A DNA stretch of 64,000 nucleotides, taken from Lumbricus rubellus. Taxonomy: Eukaryota > Annelida > Clitellata > Crassiclitellata > Lumbricidae. The stretch lies in the NCBI GenBank assembly GCA_945859605.1, contig OX243825.1, forward strand, positions 23,261,554 to 23,325,553, given 5' to 3'. The number at the start of each line of letters is the position of its first letter. Position 1 is the stretch's first letter. Below the pieces are notes generated by a model, which ran no database searches, was not told the origin of the DNA, and worked only from the letters and a program-made list of their open reading frames with translations. A program made the translations under genes and the position numbers. This document shows, one piece after another, positions 12,064 to 25,046 of the stretch.

Positions 12064-14913
12064 TCTAAACCAAAACAAAAACACATGAATAACTTCATCT
12101 TAAACTTATATCAATCGGCATCATGGCAAGTAGAGACAAGTTAAAGTATAATTTTGCTTATCACCTCGTGATAATGTGATTCTTTCTGCACATAAATGTC
12201 AACAATAATAGTTGAATATGCAACCCCACTTTAACAGGTTGCTACACCATGAACCAAACAAACGTCAAGTACTGGTAGTCAAGTTGCTGCAAGGCCTAGC
12301 TGGCACTGCCACAACAAGGAGGCAATCATATACTCTATACAATGATGCACAGGGAATTATACAGGACCTCAAACTTGCAATCAAACACATGACTGAGTTT
12401 AGGTATTTGGTCAATAAAATGACAATAAGGCATTGCAGATTTCAGGATGCTGTCAAGGCAGGGCAACTATGCAGATGGCAAGTCAGCGTAAATGGATCTA
12501 TAGCAGTAATTGAGGCAAGTTGTGATGAAAGAAAGAACAAGACTTGTAGCAGCGTCACAGCCGGTGTCATGACCTACATGCCTCTAGCGCAGGTCAGTGT
12601 GCCATCCATAGTCCATATTACAATATTGTATTATGCGACTGACAGTGCATGCATAAATGCGTGTCATCTTCCTTAAGATGTATTTTTTAAATAGTTCATT
12701 AATACAATAAAATTCTTACATATTCGGCAACAGCGTGGTGCAGTAATAAAAACAACGAAGTGACTAGCGGACCGCCAAGCGGCCGTCGAATCTCAAATAC
12801 CAGCGGACCGCCAGTCACGTGTAACCTGTCACATGACGAGTCTTGATTCTTGAATATTGTTACAATGGCGGCAGTTACTGATAGCTTGTTTTCTTGTTTT
12901 AATGACTTAGAAAATTACTAGAAACAGAGTAAGCAACCAATTTTTGGTTAAACCGTAGTTTAGGTTGTTTAATTATTTGGCCAAATGTGAGGTTGTTAAA
13001 TTATTTGCATGTGTATAAATGATATACAAGTAATTTATGGATCGCCAGGTTCAATCCAGCTTCCATTTCAACTATAAATATGCCTTTATCCAGCTTCCAT
13101 TTCAGCAATAAAATGCCTTTATCCAGGTTCTACTTCTCAAGCGTTTTTCGTCAATCCAGCTTCATTTTCAGCAGAATGACTACACTAACCCTAAAACTAA
13201 CCCTAACCGACCCTCACGACGCCTAACCTGAGCCCTAACCGACTCTCATGCGTAAAATCCCGCTTCTATTTCGTCAGGAAATATTTGTCTTCAAATTTAA
13301 AAAATTGGCTGTCATATAAAAAAGTACCGTTTTTCGTCAATCCAGCTTCCATATAATTATATGCTATCATTTTTCTTCTCGCGTTTTCGGTTTATATTGC
13401 TACTTCCGGTTGCGAATGTTCAGAAATTCGAATAGCGCGTTTTACGGCGCGTTATATTCATGATTGGGGTGTCTCTTAATTTAACAACCTAAACTACGGG
13501 ATATCGATCGTGAAAATAATTAAACAACCTAAACTACGGTTTAACCCAATTTTTTTCGTGAGTGTTGGTTAGGTTCAGGTTAGGCGTCGTGAGGGTCGGT
13601 TAGGGTTAGTTTTAGGGTTTGTTTAGCCATTAGAAACTCTTGTGGATTGGTGTAAATAGAAAGCCTGGCGGCTTGCTAGTATTCCGTATTGGACGGCCGC
13701 CAGTCATGTGACAGGTTACACGTGACTGGCGGTCCGCTAGTATTTGAGATTCGACGGCCGCTTGGCGGTCCGCTAGTCACAGCCTAAAAACAAAACTCTA
13801 TCTGAGGGGAATAGGAGGAATAAACACCGGCAATTTAAAACTGCCGTAGGTAAAAGATTCTTTTCAAAATTATCGAATTTAAAGCGTTTTAAAAGAACAA
13901 ATTGGCAATCATTGACGCATTATTTAATGGACCAACAATTTTAATATAAAATAATAAATAAAGTAAACATTACTTATAAAAGTTGAATACGAGATGTTCT
14001 CTGGAACCACAACCTTAATTAATATTCAATGTTATATTTTTTTAACAACACAAATGCGCTAACTTTAGTCTCTGTACCTAATATCATTTTATAGTCCTAG
14101 CACAGTTATTACCAATAATGAAGTTGTAAATGAAAGCAGGTTTTCTTATAATATGCCATTTAAGTAATTAATAAATAAATATCACAAATCGTGTTTGGTG
14201 TTATAGCGCTAAATAATTCTCTTCATAAACAGCGCTCTGAGATGTTGCAGGCTTCCGGTCAAATGCTGCACGTGCGTCGTAATAATAATTGAGGTAGAAG
14301 AACGTAATTACATTGTTTCGACGTGTACTGTAGCGTAACGATGTTGTTTGTTGAAGACTCGCAACATTTTACTATTTTGAATGATATAATTTGCTATTAA
14401 GCAGTCTTATTACTTAGGTCACTTTGATTTAAGTTCAAAAATAAATTTTAGAGTGTCGGTTCATCCATCACTGTCGCAAATGAAGCTTCAAATATACGGA
14501 CAGATATCATGACTTAGGCTGACTATGCTGGTCTGTTTATTAACTTAATACACTCCAGCTATGAGCCGTAAGTATTGTAGGGCTATTGTAACCCCATGGC
14601 CAAAATCAAACCTCTGCTCAGAATTATAAACTATGGTTTGTCATACCGTTGTACTAGGAACATTGCTATGTTGATGCAGCCAATATTTTGTGTGAATCAG
14701 AATGCGGGACACTGAAATCAAGATCTGAGAGTGGAATCAGCTAAGCATCGACGAGTTAGATAGCGAAAGGCAGGTGATTTTAAAGAAAGGCCAAGTAACG
14801 CAGTCACCATCCCTGTAAGCAGCATGGCAGCCAAATGTACTTTTAAGCAAATAAGTAATTAAAAAGATGTTATGGCATTGTTACTTAACTGACTTGCTGT
14901 GTTCCTTGTTGTA
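12064..14913. other. Divergent COX18/NAF1 intergenic region
   Basis: This holds the promoters and 5' non-coding exons of both genes. An acceptor at 12064 (minus) and one at 14913 (plus) show that both genes have unresolved upstream leader exons here. The centre is a 1.0 kb fold-back element (12760-13780). An unassigned open frame of about 150 codons runs 12212-12676 on the plus strand; it matches nothing I recognise. No TATA box is convincing, and the precise transcription starts cannot be placed. Confidence 0.5.
12760..13780. mobile_element. Fold-back element with 78-bp terminal inverted repeats
   Basis: The 78-bp arms at 12760-12837 and 13703-13780 are inverted copies with a single mismatch, beginning GTGACTAGCGGACCGCC. 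Inside them a second level of inverted repeats is visible: a block around 12945-12975 mirrors 13518-13556 (core AACCGTAGTTTAGGTTG), and 13184-13240 mirrors 13566-13622 (core CTAACCGACCCTCACGACGC). The interior also has degenerate tandem copies containing atccagcttccattt. No coding capacity and no clear target duplication were found, so the superfamily is undetermined. Confidence 0.8.
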
Positions 14914-14917
14914 GCAT

Positions 14918-17900
14918 ATGGCCATGGATTCACAAAGTATACCTGTTGCAATGGCAGAAAGCCCATTGGAGGAAAACTTAGAAAAAGAAAAAGAAAATGA
15001 TGAAACCAAGATTGAAAATCATGTGAATGGACAGGATAAAGATGATTTGGGAACACACTTCGAAATGCAAGAAAGAAGAGAGAGGAGTGAGGTAGATGAT
15101 GCTGGAAAGAACAAGGCACACTTGGAAATGGAAACAGAAAGTAATGCAGCCACGATCAAAAATGACGTGAATGAAGAGGCGAGAGATGAATTGGGATTAA
15201 AAAAGGAAATCCCTGAAGGAAGAGAGAGGAATGAAGCAGATGAAGCTGGAAAGAACAATGAACAATTGGAAATGGAAACAGAGTGTGGTATAGAAACTAT
15301 CAGAAGTGATGCGAAAGAACAGGCCAGAGATGAATTGGGATTAAGAAAGGAAATCCCTGAAGGAAGAGAGAGGAATGAGGCAGACGATGCTGGAAAGAAC
15401 AATGAACACTTCGAAATGGAAACAGAAAGTGATACAGCCACGATCAAAAGTGATGCGAAAGAACAGACCAGAGATGAATTGGGATTAAGGAATGAAATGC
15501 TAGAAGGAGGAGAGAGGAGTGAGAAAGAAGATGCGACAAGTAAAAATGTGGAAGATGAGGTGGAGTTGGAAAAGTTAGATGAATTGGAGGAAGGGGAATT
15601 GGTGGAAGAAGATCAATCCGATATGGCCGGAGAGTTTGCGAAGGTGGCAGGAACGTTAAAAGAAGTGGAAGTTGAACCCAGGAACTTGGAAAATGATGTA
15701 GAAAGGAAAACAGTAGAAGAAGAAGATGGACGTGGAGATGAAGGAGTGTCTAATGGTGAAAGGAAAGAGGAACCTGAAATAAAGCAACTAAAGCAACCTG
15801 GAGAAGATATATCAGTTCCTGTTACTGCTGAAGAAATTATATCCAATGATGCAGAGAAGCGAGAGCTGGTGAGTTGTGTTGTGGTCAATTCGGTTGCGTT
15901 TTATTTTCAATGATTATTACAAGCAGGTATGTGTGAGTTCCATAGACATGCAGATTATGAAAACAGACCAATTCCATGTTTTTAAGTCTGAAATAAATTT
16001 GTATTCAGTTTAATTTATTAAGTATCTAAAAGACACTTACTTTGACCTGTTTATGCAAAGTCATTTGGGATGTGCATCATGGTACAACATCTAAACTACG
16101 GTGCGTGTAAGATGAAGGAAAAGAACATTTAGTACTGCACTGCAATCCTTATACCACATGTGTTGATCAATATGTCATGCTACAGTAATAACATTTGAGA
16201 ACATAGAACCACTTTATAATAAGCAGAATTGTAAATGAGTTGATGCAACGAGTAGCAACAGAAGCTGACAGTGGATTGTTAATATTTTGTTTGTAGAAAG
16301 CTTTTAAAGCGCATCGATGGCTTGATGAGAATTTCAACGGATCTGATTCGAGCAGTGACGACGAACCCGGTCAAGAATTGAAAATAGAGTTTGGGTGAGT
16401 AGAGCATAAATGTGGCGTTCACATATTGCATTTCAGTCTTCAGTGAGTGAGGTTATGTCCTACTTATGAATCACTAACCTGGATTAGTTGGATGATATAT
16501 AAATTATGGGAAACTTAGTAGAGTTAAGACACAAGGTTTCATTTTAAGATATGACTGATTTTGAAATTATTGTTTTGTTGGGAGATGTTTTATTTGGTTT
16601 CATTGAGCACTGCCAAAGATGAGAAAAACTCTATATATGTTGCTGCTGCTGCTGGCATCCTATGTCAGATGCATAACTGTCTCCGTGTATTTGCTCTATG
16701 CTGCCAAAGCAGTTGACAATGTTTTCATGTGTTACACAGTTTTGTGTGTCTTTTGCACATCGTACATGGCAAAAGTTTAAGTCATTTACACATTTGTCTG
16801 CTCACCCAGAGCGAACCACTTGAACACATTAGGCCTTAAAAAAAATGTTGTGTTTCCGGTAACAGAGCTAAAAAAAATTGGGTAGGTAGGTCGGAAAATA
16901 TTTTTATTTTGTAAAATATTTTTATGCAGTGACTATCCGAAAAGTATACCCCACTAGTCTTTTTTGCACGCTGAAACATAGTACGTGTTCTAAGCAAGTA
17001 TAAACTGCCTATTTCCCGACTGTCTGCACCTAAAACTGCTCTAGAAACAGTCCTATTAATTTCATTTTGTTGACATCTCTTATGTTATGTCAATACAAAT
17101 GTTAAAAAAATATTTTTTGAAAAAAAATTTAAATTTTTTTTGAAAATTTTTTTTTTTTTAATAAAAATTTTTTTAAAAAATATTTGGGTCGCGGCCGTAA
17201 AAATGGGTCGGTCGCGTTACCGGAAACACAACAATTTTTTTTTTACGCCTTAATATTGTAATGATCTTCATCACAGGTCAAATTACTTAACACGTTCACC
17301 GCCAAGGAGGAGTTAACTCGTCCTTCAGCCAATCATTTAACATGGCGTGTAGGTGGTGAACGGGTTAATCTGTAAATAGCTTGATCAGTTCATTTACAAT
17401 TGCCACCATCATTTGGCTTCAGTCAGCGTATAGACAGCCATTCCTTTAGTTCAGAACTGACGCCACTTGGCAGCAACTCATGGTTGCCTCTGCATTTCAA
17501 TGCCTGCAAGGACCAGACATCATGGTCTTGGGAGTTTTATGCTGTTGAGCCATCTGTGATATGAAGCCTATCACTTGGAATCCATGTTTCCCATCACTCC
17601 ATTGACTTTAGAAAGGACGAATTTGCATGTTAAAATAATTGTAGTGTTTAATTGTTGTGTTACAGATTATAGTTGGTGGACCACACCTATTTAAATTTAG
17701 AGTTTTATTGTAAGTTCAGTAAACTTTCCAGGACTAATTGTCTGGATCAGAACTGCTTTACATTTCTGTTTACTTACGATGTTTTTGTAGTCAGAGCGAC
17801 AGTGATACGGAGCGACCTCAGACGACAGTAAATAAACCGCAGAACCAGAAGAAACAGAACTTAAAGACACGTGGAGAGATTGATCTGGAGGTATGGTCTA

Positions 17901-20900
17901 TGGCTTTGTCCTTCCGCCTCTCTTTCCAAAGACTATACAAACAAATAAAATGTTTATTCATTTCCAATTATAACTTACAAACTTCCTTCTTCGTTGCTTT
18001 ATCATTCTTATGTCTTCTTGTCCTTTCAAAGTTTTGAAGATGCAGCAAAGTAAGAGCTAATACCAGTCGGGACTTTTAGTCATATGTTGATGTAATATTC
18101 ATTTGCTCAAATTAACGTAACATGCATGCCTTACTTGTGAGGAGCATTTTGTGCCAGTTTGGGCTTACAGAATAATATTGTGCCTCCTGAGAAAACGCTC
18201 CATTGCTCTGTCTGTTTGTCCACCACGTTCTCTATATAACTGCTGATTGAAATGTGCATGCATGCTACCTACCTTTGGTTGTGTTATATTATTATAGCCT
18301 CTCCAATCAATCACTGTCGTATTACTTGCATCCTGTACTCAATAAAGCACTTACTGCATTCAGACCATGGGCGCCCGTACATAGGAGCAAGGGGGGGGCA
18401 CTTGCCCCCCTGGAAAATTGAAACTTATTTTTCTCACTACTACTTTTGGGGTTTATAACAAATTTCTTCGCATTAGAGAATTTAAAAACCTACTTTTAGC
18501 TAATACTTTTCGATTTTTAACACAAATTTCCTTGCAAAAAGAAACAATTCATATTAGAAATTTTTTGAAGTGAAAATGAGAAATTTACACCAAGAAACCT
18601 CTGTGAAAAATACCCATGCATGTTCTTAGCTCCCCGCTTTGCATTATTTGACCTCCTGTTAAAAATATTTTAACGTTGACCATCGTGTTTTGCCCCCTCC
18701 TGCAAAAATTTCTGCGGGCGCCCATGATTCAGACAAGTCTGAGGATATTATTAATATTATTGGAATTTCTTCAGATAACTGCTGACTAAGAGGCATGTGG
18801 GTTGTATTCTGTAGTCTTCTCATACATGTTGTCTTTTTTATGCAGGACCTGCCACCAATTGACAAGCTTCAGATAACTGTTGGTGATGATGTGCAGTTGG
18901 TGGAAGTTGGTGCCGTCCTTCACAACGTCGGTGTTCTTGGTTGGTTGATCACCTCACATATTAATTGCAACCAAACCAGATTGAAAGTAATAGAAAAAAA
19001 TAAATAAATTCTATTGTGCCAGCGTACAAGGCATCACCTGATAGCACCAGGTCAAGGGAGTGGACCGATTGAAGCTGTGTTAAGACGAATTAGGCATGTT
19101 TTTGATTTTACTTAGCATCTTTTTTTACTTAGACTCTTTTATATTCATTTGCTTAGTTGAAACTTGATCTATCCATACTTACAGATTCTCTTCAAATGAT
19201 TTGGCTGGCATCTTCTTTTCAGTTGCTCATTTGTTTAAGGCATATGGTTTGAATGTTTATTTTAACAATTCCATTGCATTCAGATTTCTTTAGCATTACT
19301 TATCAAGAAATTATAGGTGTAATAAACTCAGTAAAGGTGATGCTTTAGATGCAGCTTGTAGCGTAGCGTGCTTGTTTAGAATGTAATTATTAGTCTAGAT
19401 TCAGAAAGCACTCATATTTAACATGAAATGGTGGCTGAAATGCTGGTACCAGTAATTACTAAACAAATTGTGAAGGTTGCAATAACGCTGTTCAAGTTTA
19501 TTAAGATTTTAAAACAATTGTTTTCTAGTTGTCGTTGAGTCGAAACCTAACCTACCTCCACTTGATGCTGAAACCGTTCTGTTCCTTGAAGGGAAGAAAG
19601 TTCTTGGAAAGGTCAATAGTGGATTTGCTTATCTTTTAGCTACAATTGTTCCTCGACTGTTATTCAGCTGTGCCTACATACAGAGTTAACCCATTATTGC
19701 ATCAGAGAGTTAATCTTGTTGAGTTCATGTGCATACCAGACTATGTTTGAAATGAGAAAAGAAATGACATATATTTGCTAATGTTGTAAATTAATCTTAC
19801 TAAGCCCGTAATGTATTGCTGTGCAAGAATATTTATTAAAATTAAAAGTATAATTTATTAAAATTAAAAGTATAATTACTCGAATATGCATGTAAGCATG
19901 ATGCAAAGTAGTAAAATTTCACAATAAATTTAAATATACACTGCAGAATGTTTTTAAAATTTATCAGCATTGTATTGTACATGATCAGCTAAGTGTCTGG
20001 AGATTTTCTAATTCAGAGGTCGCACCTTAAATTGATGTAATAGCTTCATCGTTTATCAAAGTTGGGTTACCTAAGATTTCAAAATCTCTGATAATATTTA
20101 ACTGCTCCATGATTGCATAGAAGACTTGGGGAAAATTGATGAAGCAGAATTATAATTGTATGCAAATAGTTAACTTGTTTATTTGAAATTGTTGACGCAG
20201 TTAGTTTTCAGAAGTTTCTGGTGCTTAGCCTTTATGTGCTGAATGACATCAAGAAACTACATGGCTATTTTCAGGATTCAATTTTTGTTTTAGGAATTCA
20301 GTTTGAAATGAGTTTTATTGTGAATTCTTGTTTAGGTTTTCGACACAATTGGTCGAGTGATCAGACCGTGCTACACCGTGCGATTTAACAGTGTGGCCGA
20401 CATTGAAGAGCAAGGCATCAAAGATGGAATGCCCGTCTTTTACGCACCTCAGTCAGAGGAATGGACTCACTATGTTTTCATGACGCATGTTATGAAGTGA
20501 GCGGATTGTATTCATCAAACAGTCATTGATTAAATACTTTCTTAAATGGAAATGATGCCATGAAAGTCTTTGGATTGGATAATTGTTGGTCCAGGCCAGA
20601 ATGAAATAAATATTATCAGCTCATAATGTTAAAATAATTTTCTTATCTATTGAAATAAATTTTGGCAGAATTCTTCAGCTTATGATGAAAATTTATTTTG
20701 AATAATATGGGTATTATGTTTCGTTTATTTGCAGATTTCGTGGTTCTGATGCATCATGGGAGCATGACAATGAACCTCCTCCTCAGGTAATGTAAAGTAA
20801 CTGAGTTAGTGATTTATTGTGCTTCACAGCAGCCTCTGTGGCTGATCTTCTTGCATTCAGATCAAATAATTCCTCTGCTTTTTAATGAATAATTTTGGGA

Positions 20901-23343
20901 ATTTCTACCAAGTTTGGTGATCTCCCAGGTCCTCAATATTTCAATGGACACTTCCACCATATGAATGAATACTAACAGGTGTTGAAATAGTCCACAATCG
21001 AAAAAAATAAGATGCTTGCCCTTTTTTTATAGAATATTCTACCACTGAAAGGTGGAATATTGTGGGTCTGCTTTAGGTCTACCTAAACTTTCATCTGTTA
21101 TGAGTTTCCTCCAAATATTTCTGTGATATATTTAACCATTTTGGTTAAAATATTTTCCCCGTGTATACGGGTCATTCATCGATTTGTAAAGGTTGCCTAC
21201 AGCCTTCAATTCTAGTTGCATTTTTAGTAGGTATTAGGCTGGAAAAATACCACACATTTTTAGCAGATTTTAGTCTGGAAAAACTCCATTAGTTACTCGA
21301 GTGGAAATTGCAGCCAATGCAAAATTGAATTCAAACAACTCCAATATGTTGTTTATAGAAATTTGACAGTAACACAGGCAGATGTGGCCTCTAATTAATT
21401 AGACCCATCAACATAAGAAAAGGTGGTGTTTCTTAGCACCATGGTCAAATCAGCACACAATCTTGTTGGATAATTTTCAATTGTCTGTTGTTGTTGAAAT
21501 GTGAAGAGTTTGGGTTCAAACACATTGTGATGTTTATGACTTTGAGCAGGTCCTTTATCACGTGCTTGATCAGAAAGAAGATGGTGGTGTTTAATGTATG
21601 CATAATAATAATAATAGATATAATGATTTGTGTTATGTCATAATTTATTAATGTATAATCGTATATAAAATTATGTATGTCATATTCTAACTAACTCCTT
21701 ATTTAAATGCCTTTGTACTTTATTTCTTTGTTTAGTTTCTAGAATATTCTGATGATGAGGCAGAGAAGCAAGCGAAAGCCAAGCTAAGAGGAAAACCTGA
21801 GGAGAACAGCGGCTCACCAGCGGCCAATGAAAGTCGAGGAAAGCGCAGGAAAAAGAACGCTAACCAACAGAATCAAAGCTTTGGGTAAGACAGCTTAGTG
21901 TTTAAGTCTTTTCTTCCCGCAATGAAATTACTAAGCAATTGGACATGAATTAAATTGGTTAAAAAATTTGATTTGCGAAAATTTGTTTGAGCTTTTCAGT
22001 TGTCCATTAGGGGTTCTCTCCTTTTGCTTTTTGTTAGTTTCTATGTACATTATATGTAATAAAAATGTTTTGTCGACTGTCACTTCGAGCAATAAAAACT
22101 ATGGTTATAGAAACTATCAAATGTGACACTTTCTCAAATTTTTTCAGGAGTTGCAATGTTTCTGCATAAAAACTAATGAGTCACTTTGATTCGGTTGTCA
22201 TTTCTTTTGTTGATCTGTTTTAGAAGTGCTGTATATCTGATAATTATTAGTATTAATTCTCAGATCAGTAGTGGTAGTAATAAAGGTGAACAAATATTTT
22301 TTCAGTAACTCAACGAATGTGAACAAAGGTCAATCAAATACAACACAGGGTGAGTGTTTACGCTTCAGTCTTTCATTTAAAAGTTATTACTTTAGACCCT
22401 CATTAAAACTTCATTAAATATTAGATTTATTCGGATATAACGTGCTAGTCAGTGATATGGATCATAACCAAAAGTTAGTTTGTTTTGAAAATGTATTGTA
22501 TTATTAAAGCAGATTTTTAATGGCTACTAAGAGAAATTTATTCAGTACGTTCTAGGGTATTTTTGTACTTCTTAAGTGTGGACATATACTGTAATGACTA
22601 AGCATCAGCTATTGGTGCTAAGCTGTTGTATGTGCAGGACTTCGTGAAGGACCTTTTAGTGGAGACATGAACATGCAAAATTTACATTACAAAGACCAGT
22701 ACTCATACTCATTGGATATAGTATCAATCATATGATAGTCATTTCAAAGATCTCTTTCAACTGATCATTGTTCTCAGGTTTGATTTTTTCTTTGTTAGGT
22801 GGTGGAGACTGGACACTTCAATTGTCTGCGACTGAATGGGGTACAAACCAACCTTTGACCTCATGGCCACCCAAGCCGCGAGCGAGTAGACCGAGGGAAC
22901 CAGCCATACGTCACCGATGGGCACGACCGCCAACCCACCAACCCCCGTCTGCGGTTCAGTTCCCTGGAATGCCACCACCCATGATTTCGTTTCCAGATCT
23001 GAATCAACCACCACCTCTTTCTAACGCACAATCACATCCACCATCTCCGTTTGGGCCACCACTGCCTCATATGCATGCGGTACCACCTCCTTCTGGTCCT
23101 GTGTTCCAGATGCGACCGCCATCATTTTCGCAAGGTCCTCCATGGCGACCCTTCCAAAACGCACCCCCATACTCGTTCACTTCGCCGCCTCCTGCACCAC
23201 AGCCGCCGGCTTTCTATCCGTCGCAGTTTCCGCCATCTCAGAATGGAGTTTTGCATCTAGCGTATGGATCGACATCTCAACCACCACAACCAGCATTTGG
23301 TCCTCCAGCCTTCTTCCATTACCGAGGTCCAAGTCGGCATTAA
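14918..23343 (+). CDS. NAF1: NAF1, H/ACA RNP assembly factor
   Basis: NAF1 escorts newly made H/ACA ribonucleoproteins (dyskerin, NOP10, NHP2 with snoRNA or telomerase RNA) in the nucleus until GAR1 replaces it. Ten coding exons give 758 residues: 14918-15868, 16297-16394, 17791-17890, 18846-18939, 19529-19611, 20336-20496, 20735-20786, 21736-21884, 22306-22349 and 22799-23343; phase is kept throughout. Residues 384-513 form the GAR1-like Naf1 core: DLPPIDKLQITV, VVVESKPNLPPLD, FLEGKKVLGKVFDTIG, YTVRFNSV, PVFYAPQ, MKFRGSDASWEHDNEPP. An acidic then basic segment follows (EYSDDEAEKQAK, RGKRRKK), and residues 578-758 are Pro/Gln/Phe-rich, as in other NAF1 proteins. The acidic N-terminal 317 residues sit in one exon and contain 48-residue tandem repeats, which make this protein longer than typical vertebrate NAF1. 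The ATG lies 4 nt after an acceptor, so the leader is spliced. Donors after exons 4 and 5 (gttggt, gtcaat) are weak. Confidence 0.95.
15038..15540 (+). repeat. 144-bp coding tandem repeat in NAF1 exon 1
   Basis: Copies begin near 15038, 15182, 15326 and 15470, exactly 144 bp apart, the last partial. Each encodes about 48 acidic residues with the signature RDELGL, EIPEGRERNEAD, AGKNN, EMETE and SDAKEQ. The second and third copies are nearly identical and the first and fourth are diverged. The period is a multiple of three, so copy-number change keeps the frame. Confidence 0.92.
16832..17249. mobile_element. PIF/Harbinger-like MITE in NAF1 intron 2
   Basis: Inverted ends share TTGTGTTTCCGGTAAC behind an A-rich run; the termini read GGCCTTAAAA on the left and GGCGTAAAA on the inverted right. 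Both sides are flanked by TTA (16829-16831 and 17250-17252), the 3-bp TWA target duplication expected for PIF/Harbinger. The interior is A/T homopolymer-rich and has no coding capacity. Confidence 0.7.
17291..17364. mobile_element. 74-bp TTAA-flanked mini inverted-repeat element
   Basis: TTAA at 17287-17290 and 17365-17368 brackets inverted ends CACGTTCACCGCC and (inverse) CCCGTTCACCACC. The TTAA target fits a piggyBac-type MITE. It is only 40 bp from the preceding MITE. Confidence 0.55.
18366..18726. mobile_element. hAT-like MITE, CATGGGCGCCC family, copy 1
   Basis: The termini are CATGGGCGCCCG and its inverse, flanked by perfect 8-bp target duplications ATTCAGAC (18358-18365 and 18727-18734). 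The interior is AT-rich with cttgccccc near one end. It is non-coding and lies in NAF1 intron 3, about 120 bp upstream of the exon 4 acceptor. A longer relative is at 52688. Confidence 0.88.
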
Positions 23344-23740
23344 TGTGATAAAGTGAACTACGTGTAACAATTCTTAAGTACTGTCTCTTCTATTGAGAAT
23401 AGTGACTGTTTGGAAAGGTACTGTGTGCAACGGTATTGCTCCTTAAAGTTGCATTATGAACGTGTGTTCAATGGTTTGGAAGTTTTAGCTGCAATATTTG
23501 CTTAAGAGAGAAAGGACTCTAGCTGTTTCTTTAGAAACTGTACATTCTAAACCTGGAAATACAGATTTGTGAAAAAATACTTTTTTGTAAAAAGAAATTT
23601 TGTAGCCTTTGAATTTTTAGAGATATTTTGATTATTTTTAATTCTTATTGTGATCTTTATTGCACTTGTCTTGTTATCTGTCCAAACTTTCCGAAGTATA
23701 AGATGAAAACTCATCTTTGGCCTGTGTTCAATTGCAGCGA

Positions 23741-23746
23741 ATTAAA
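23741..23746 (+). terminator. NAF1: Probable NAF1 poly(A) signal (ATTAAA)
   Basis: An ATTAAA hexamer about 400 bp after the NAF1 stop, in a T-rich 3' UTR. It is a common variant signal, chosen on position only. Confidence 0.4.
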
Positions 23747-25046
23747 GTGATTTACTACCATATTTAAGTAAAAGTTTAAGCACTTTTTCTTGAATGGAAG
23801 TTCTAGAATTGTACTTGTAAAGAAGTATTTAAGAAACATCGTACTTTTGCTGATCATGCATTTCATATGTTTATTGTGTTGTGGCTTTGGTCAAATCTTC
23901 ATGTCAAAGTTTTTTTCTTGACACTGCAGCAGGCCAATCTGTAATTGATCAAAGTGCTTTTTTGTCCAGTTGTTCATCTGGTCTTAGAGTCCCTGTTGAA
24001 CTTGAGCATTAGCAGCAAAGTAAACCTCTCTTTGCCAGTTTGCACAGCCTCCTATCTCACATGTTAATTTCACCTTCCACTTGTACACTCCTCTGCTACT
24101 TTCCACTTAGGCTATAACTAAAAACTTTATTTTATATATAAAAGACGGACGAATCTTCAACCACAGTAGTAAAAATTTCTAGTAATTACAAAGGCAGCCG
24201 CTTAATCTATCGCATTAGTAATTTCTGGATGTGTTGAGTGGTAGAAACTTCCGCTGCAGAAGCGCCATGCATAATAATAGGAATGGGCTTCTAAATAATA
24301 ATAGCCTATAATTAAAGAGCTTCTAATGATCCTACAGGGCTGAGCGGTCTCATGCATTCACAATTTCACATCCTTTGTTGTAGGCCTAAACCTTCCGTTG
24401 CCCAACGCTTTTATATTGTTGTCTGTGCCCTGAACATATCAAACTAGCATTGCAGATAGTCCTATACAACTATAGGCCTACAGATATATCAGTTATGAAG
24501 CGAATCATAAGAGACGGTTTATAGCGAATGTCACCGAGTTTAGTTATGTTAATGGGTAAAATTTTTATCCAAAGTATTGTTATGGAAATGTAAATTAGAT
24601 ACCCAACCACGTATTAATGACGAACGTATAAATCCCTGAACACGACATTAGACCAGGCAGGCCTACCAGGTACCAGTGGTCAATTATTATCACGGAGCAA
24701 ACCATTGGCATCCATTGATAGGCCAAGCCATTTAATATGCGCTGCATTGGACAAAGGGATTGCTTTATGCTTTGTCTTATACAATACTGGTTTGACAATA
24801 CTAATATCCCGTGTTATGGCTTTTTTTTAAAGCTAAACGCTGCAATAGAACCTGCAGGCCTATTGAATCTGCCGATCCTGTCTGGCTTTCATAAAATAAC
24901 GCCACAGAAATACACAAAAGATTTGCTTTTTATGTTGAGCTGGTAACATGGATTTTTTTCAAACGCTGTCGATTAAATGCCGGTTATTGCTGGTGCGAGT
25001 AAATTTATGGACATTGTCAATAGCTGACAATAGACATCGTATCCAT

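Noticed and set aside
15019..15447. Minus-strand Ser-rich frame with repeats
   Set aside because: Antisense shadow of the NAF1 144-bp repeats.
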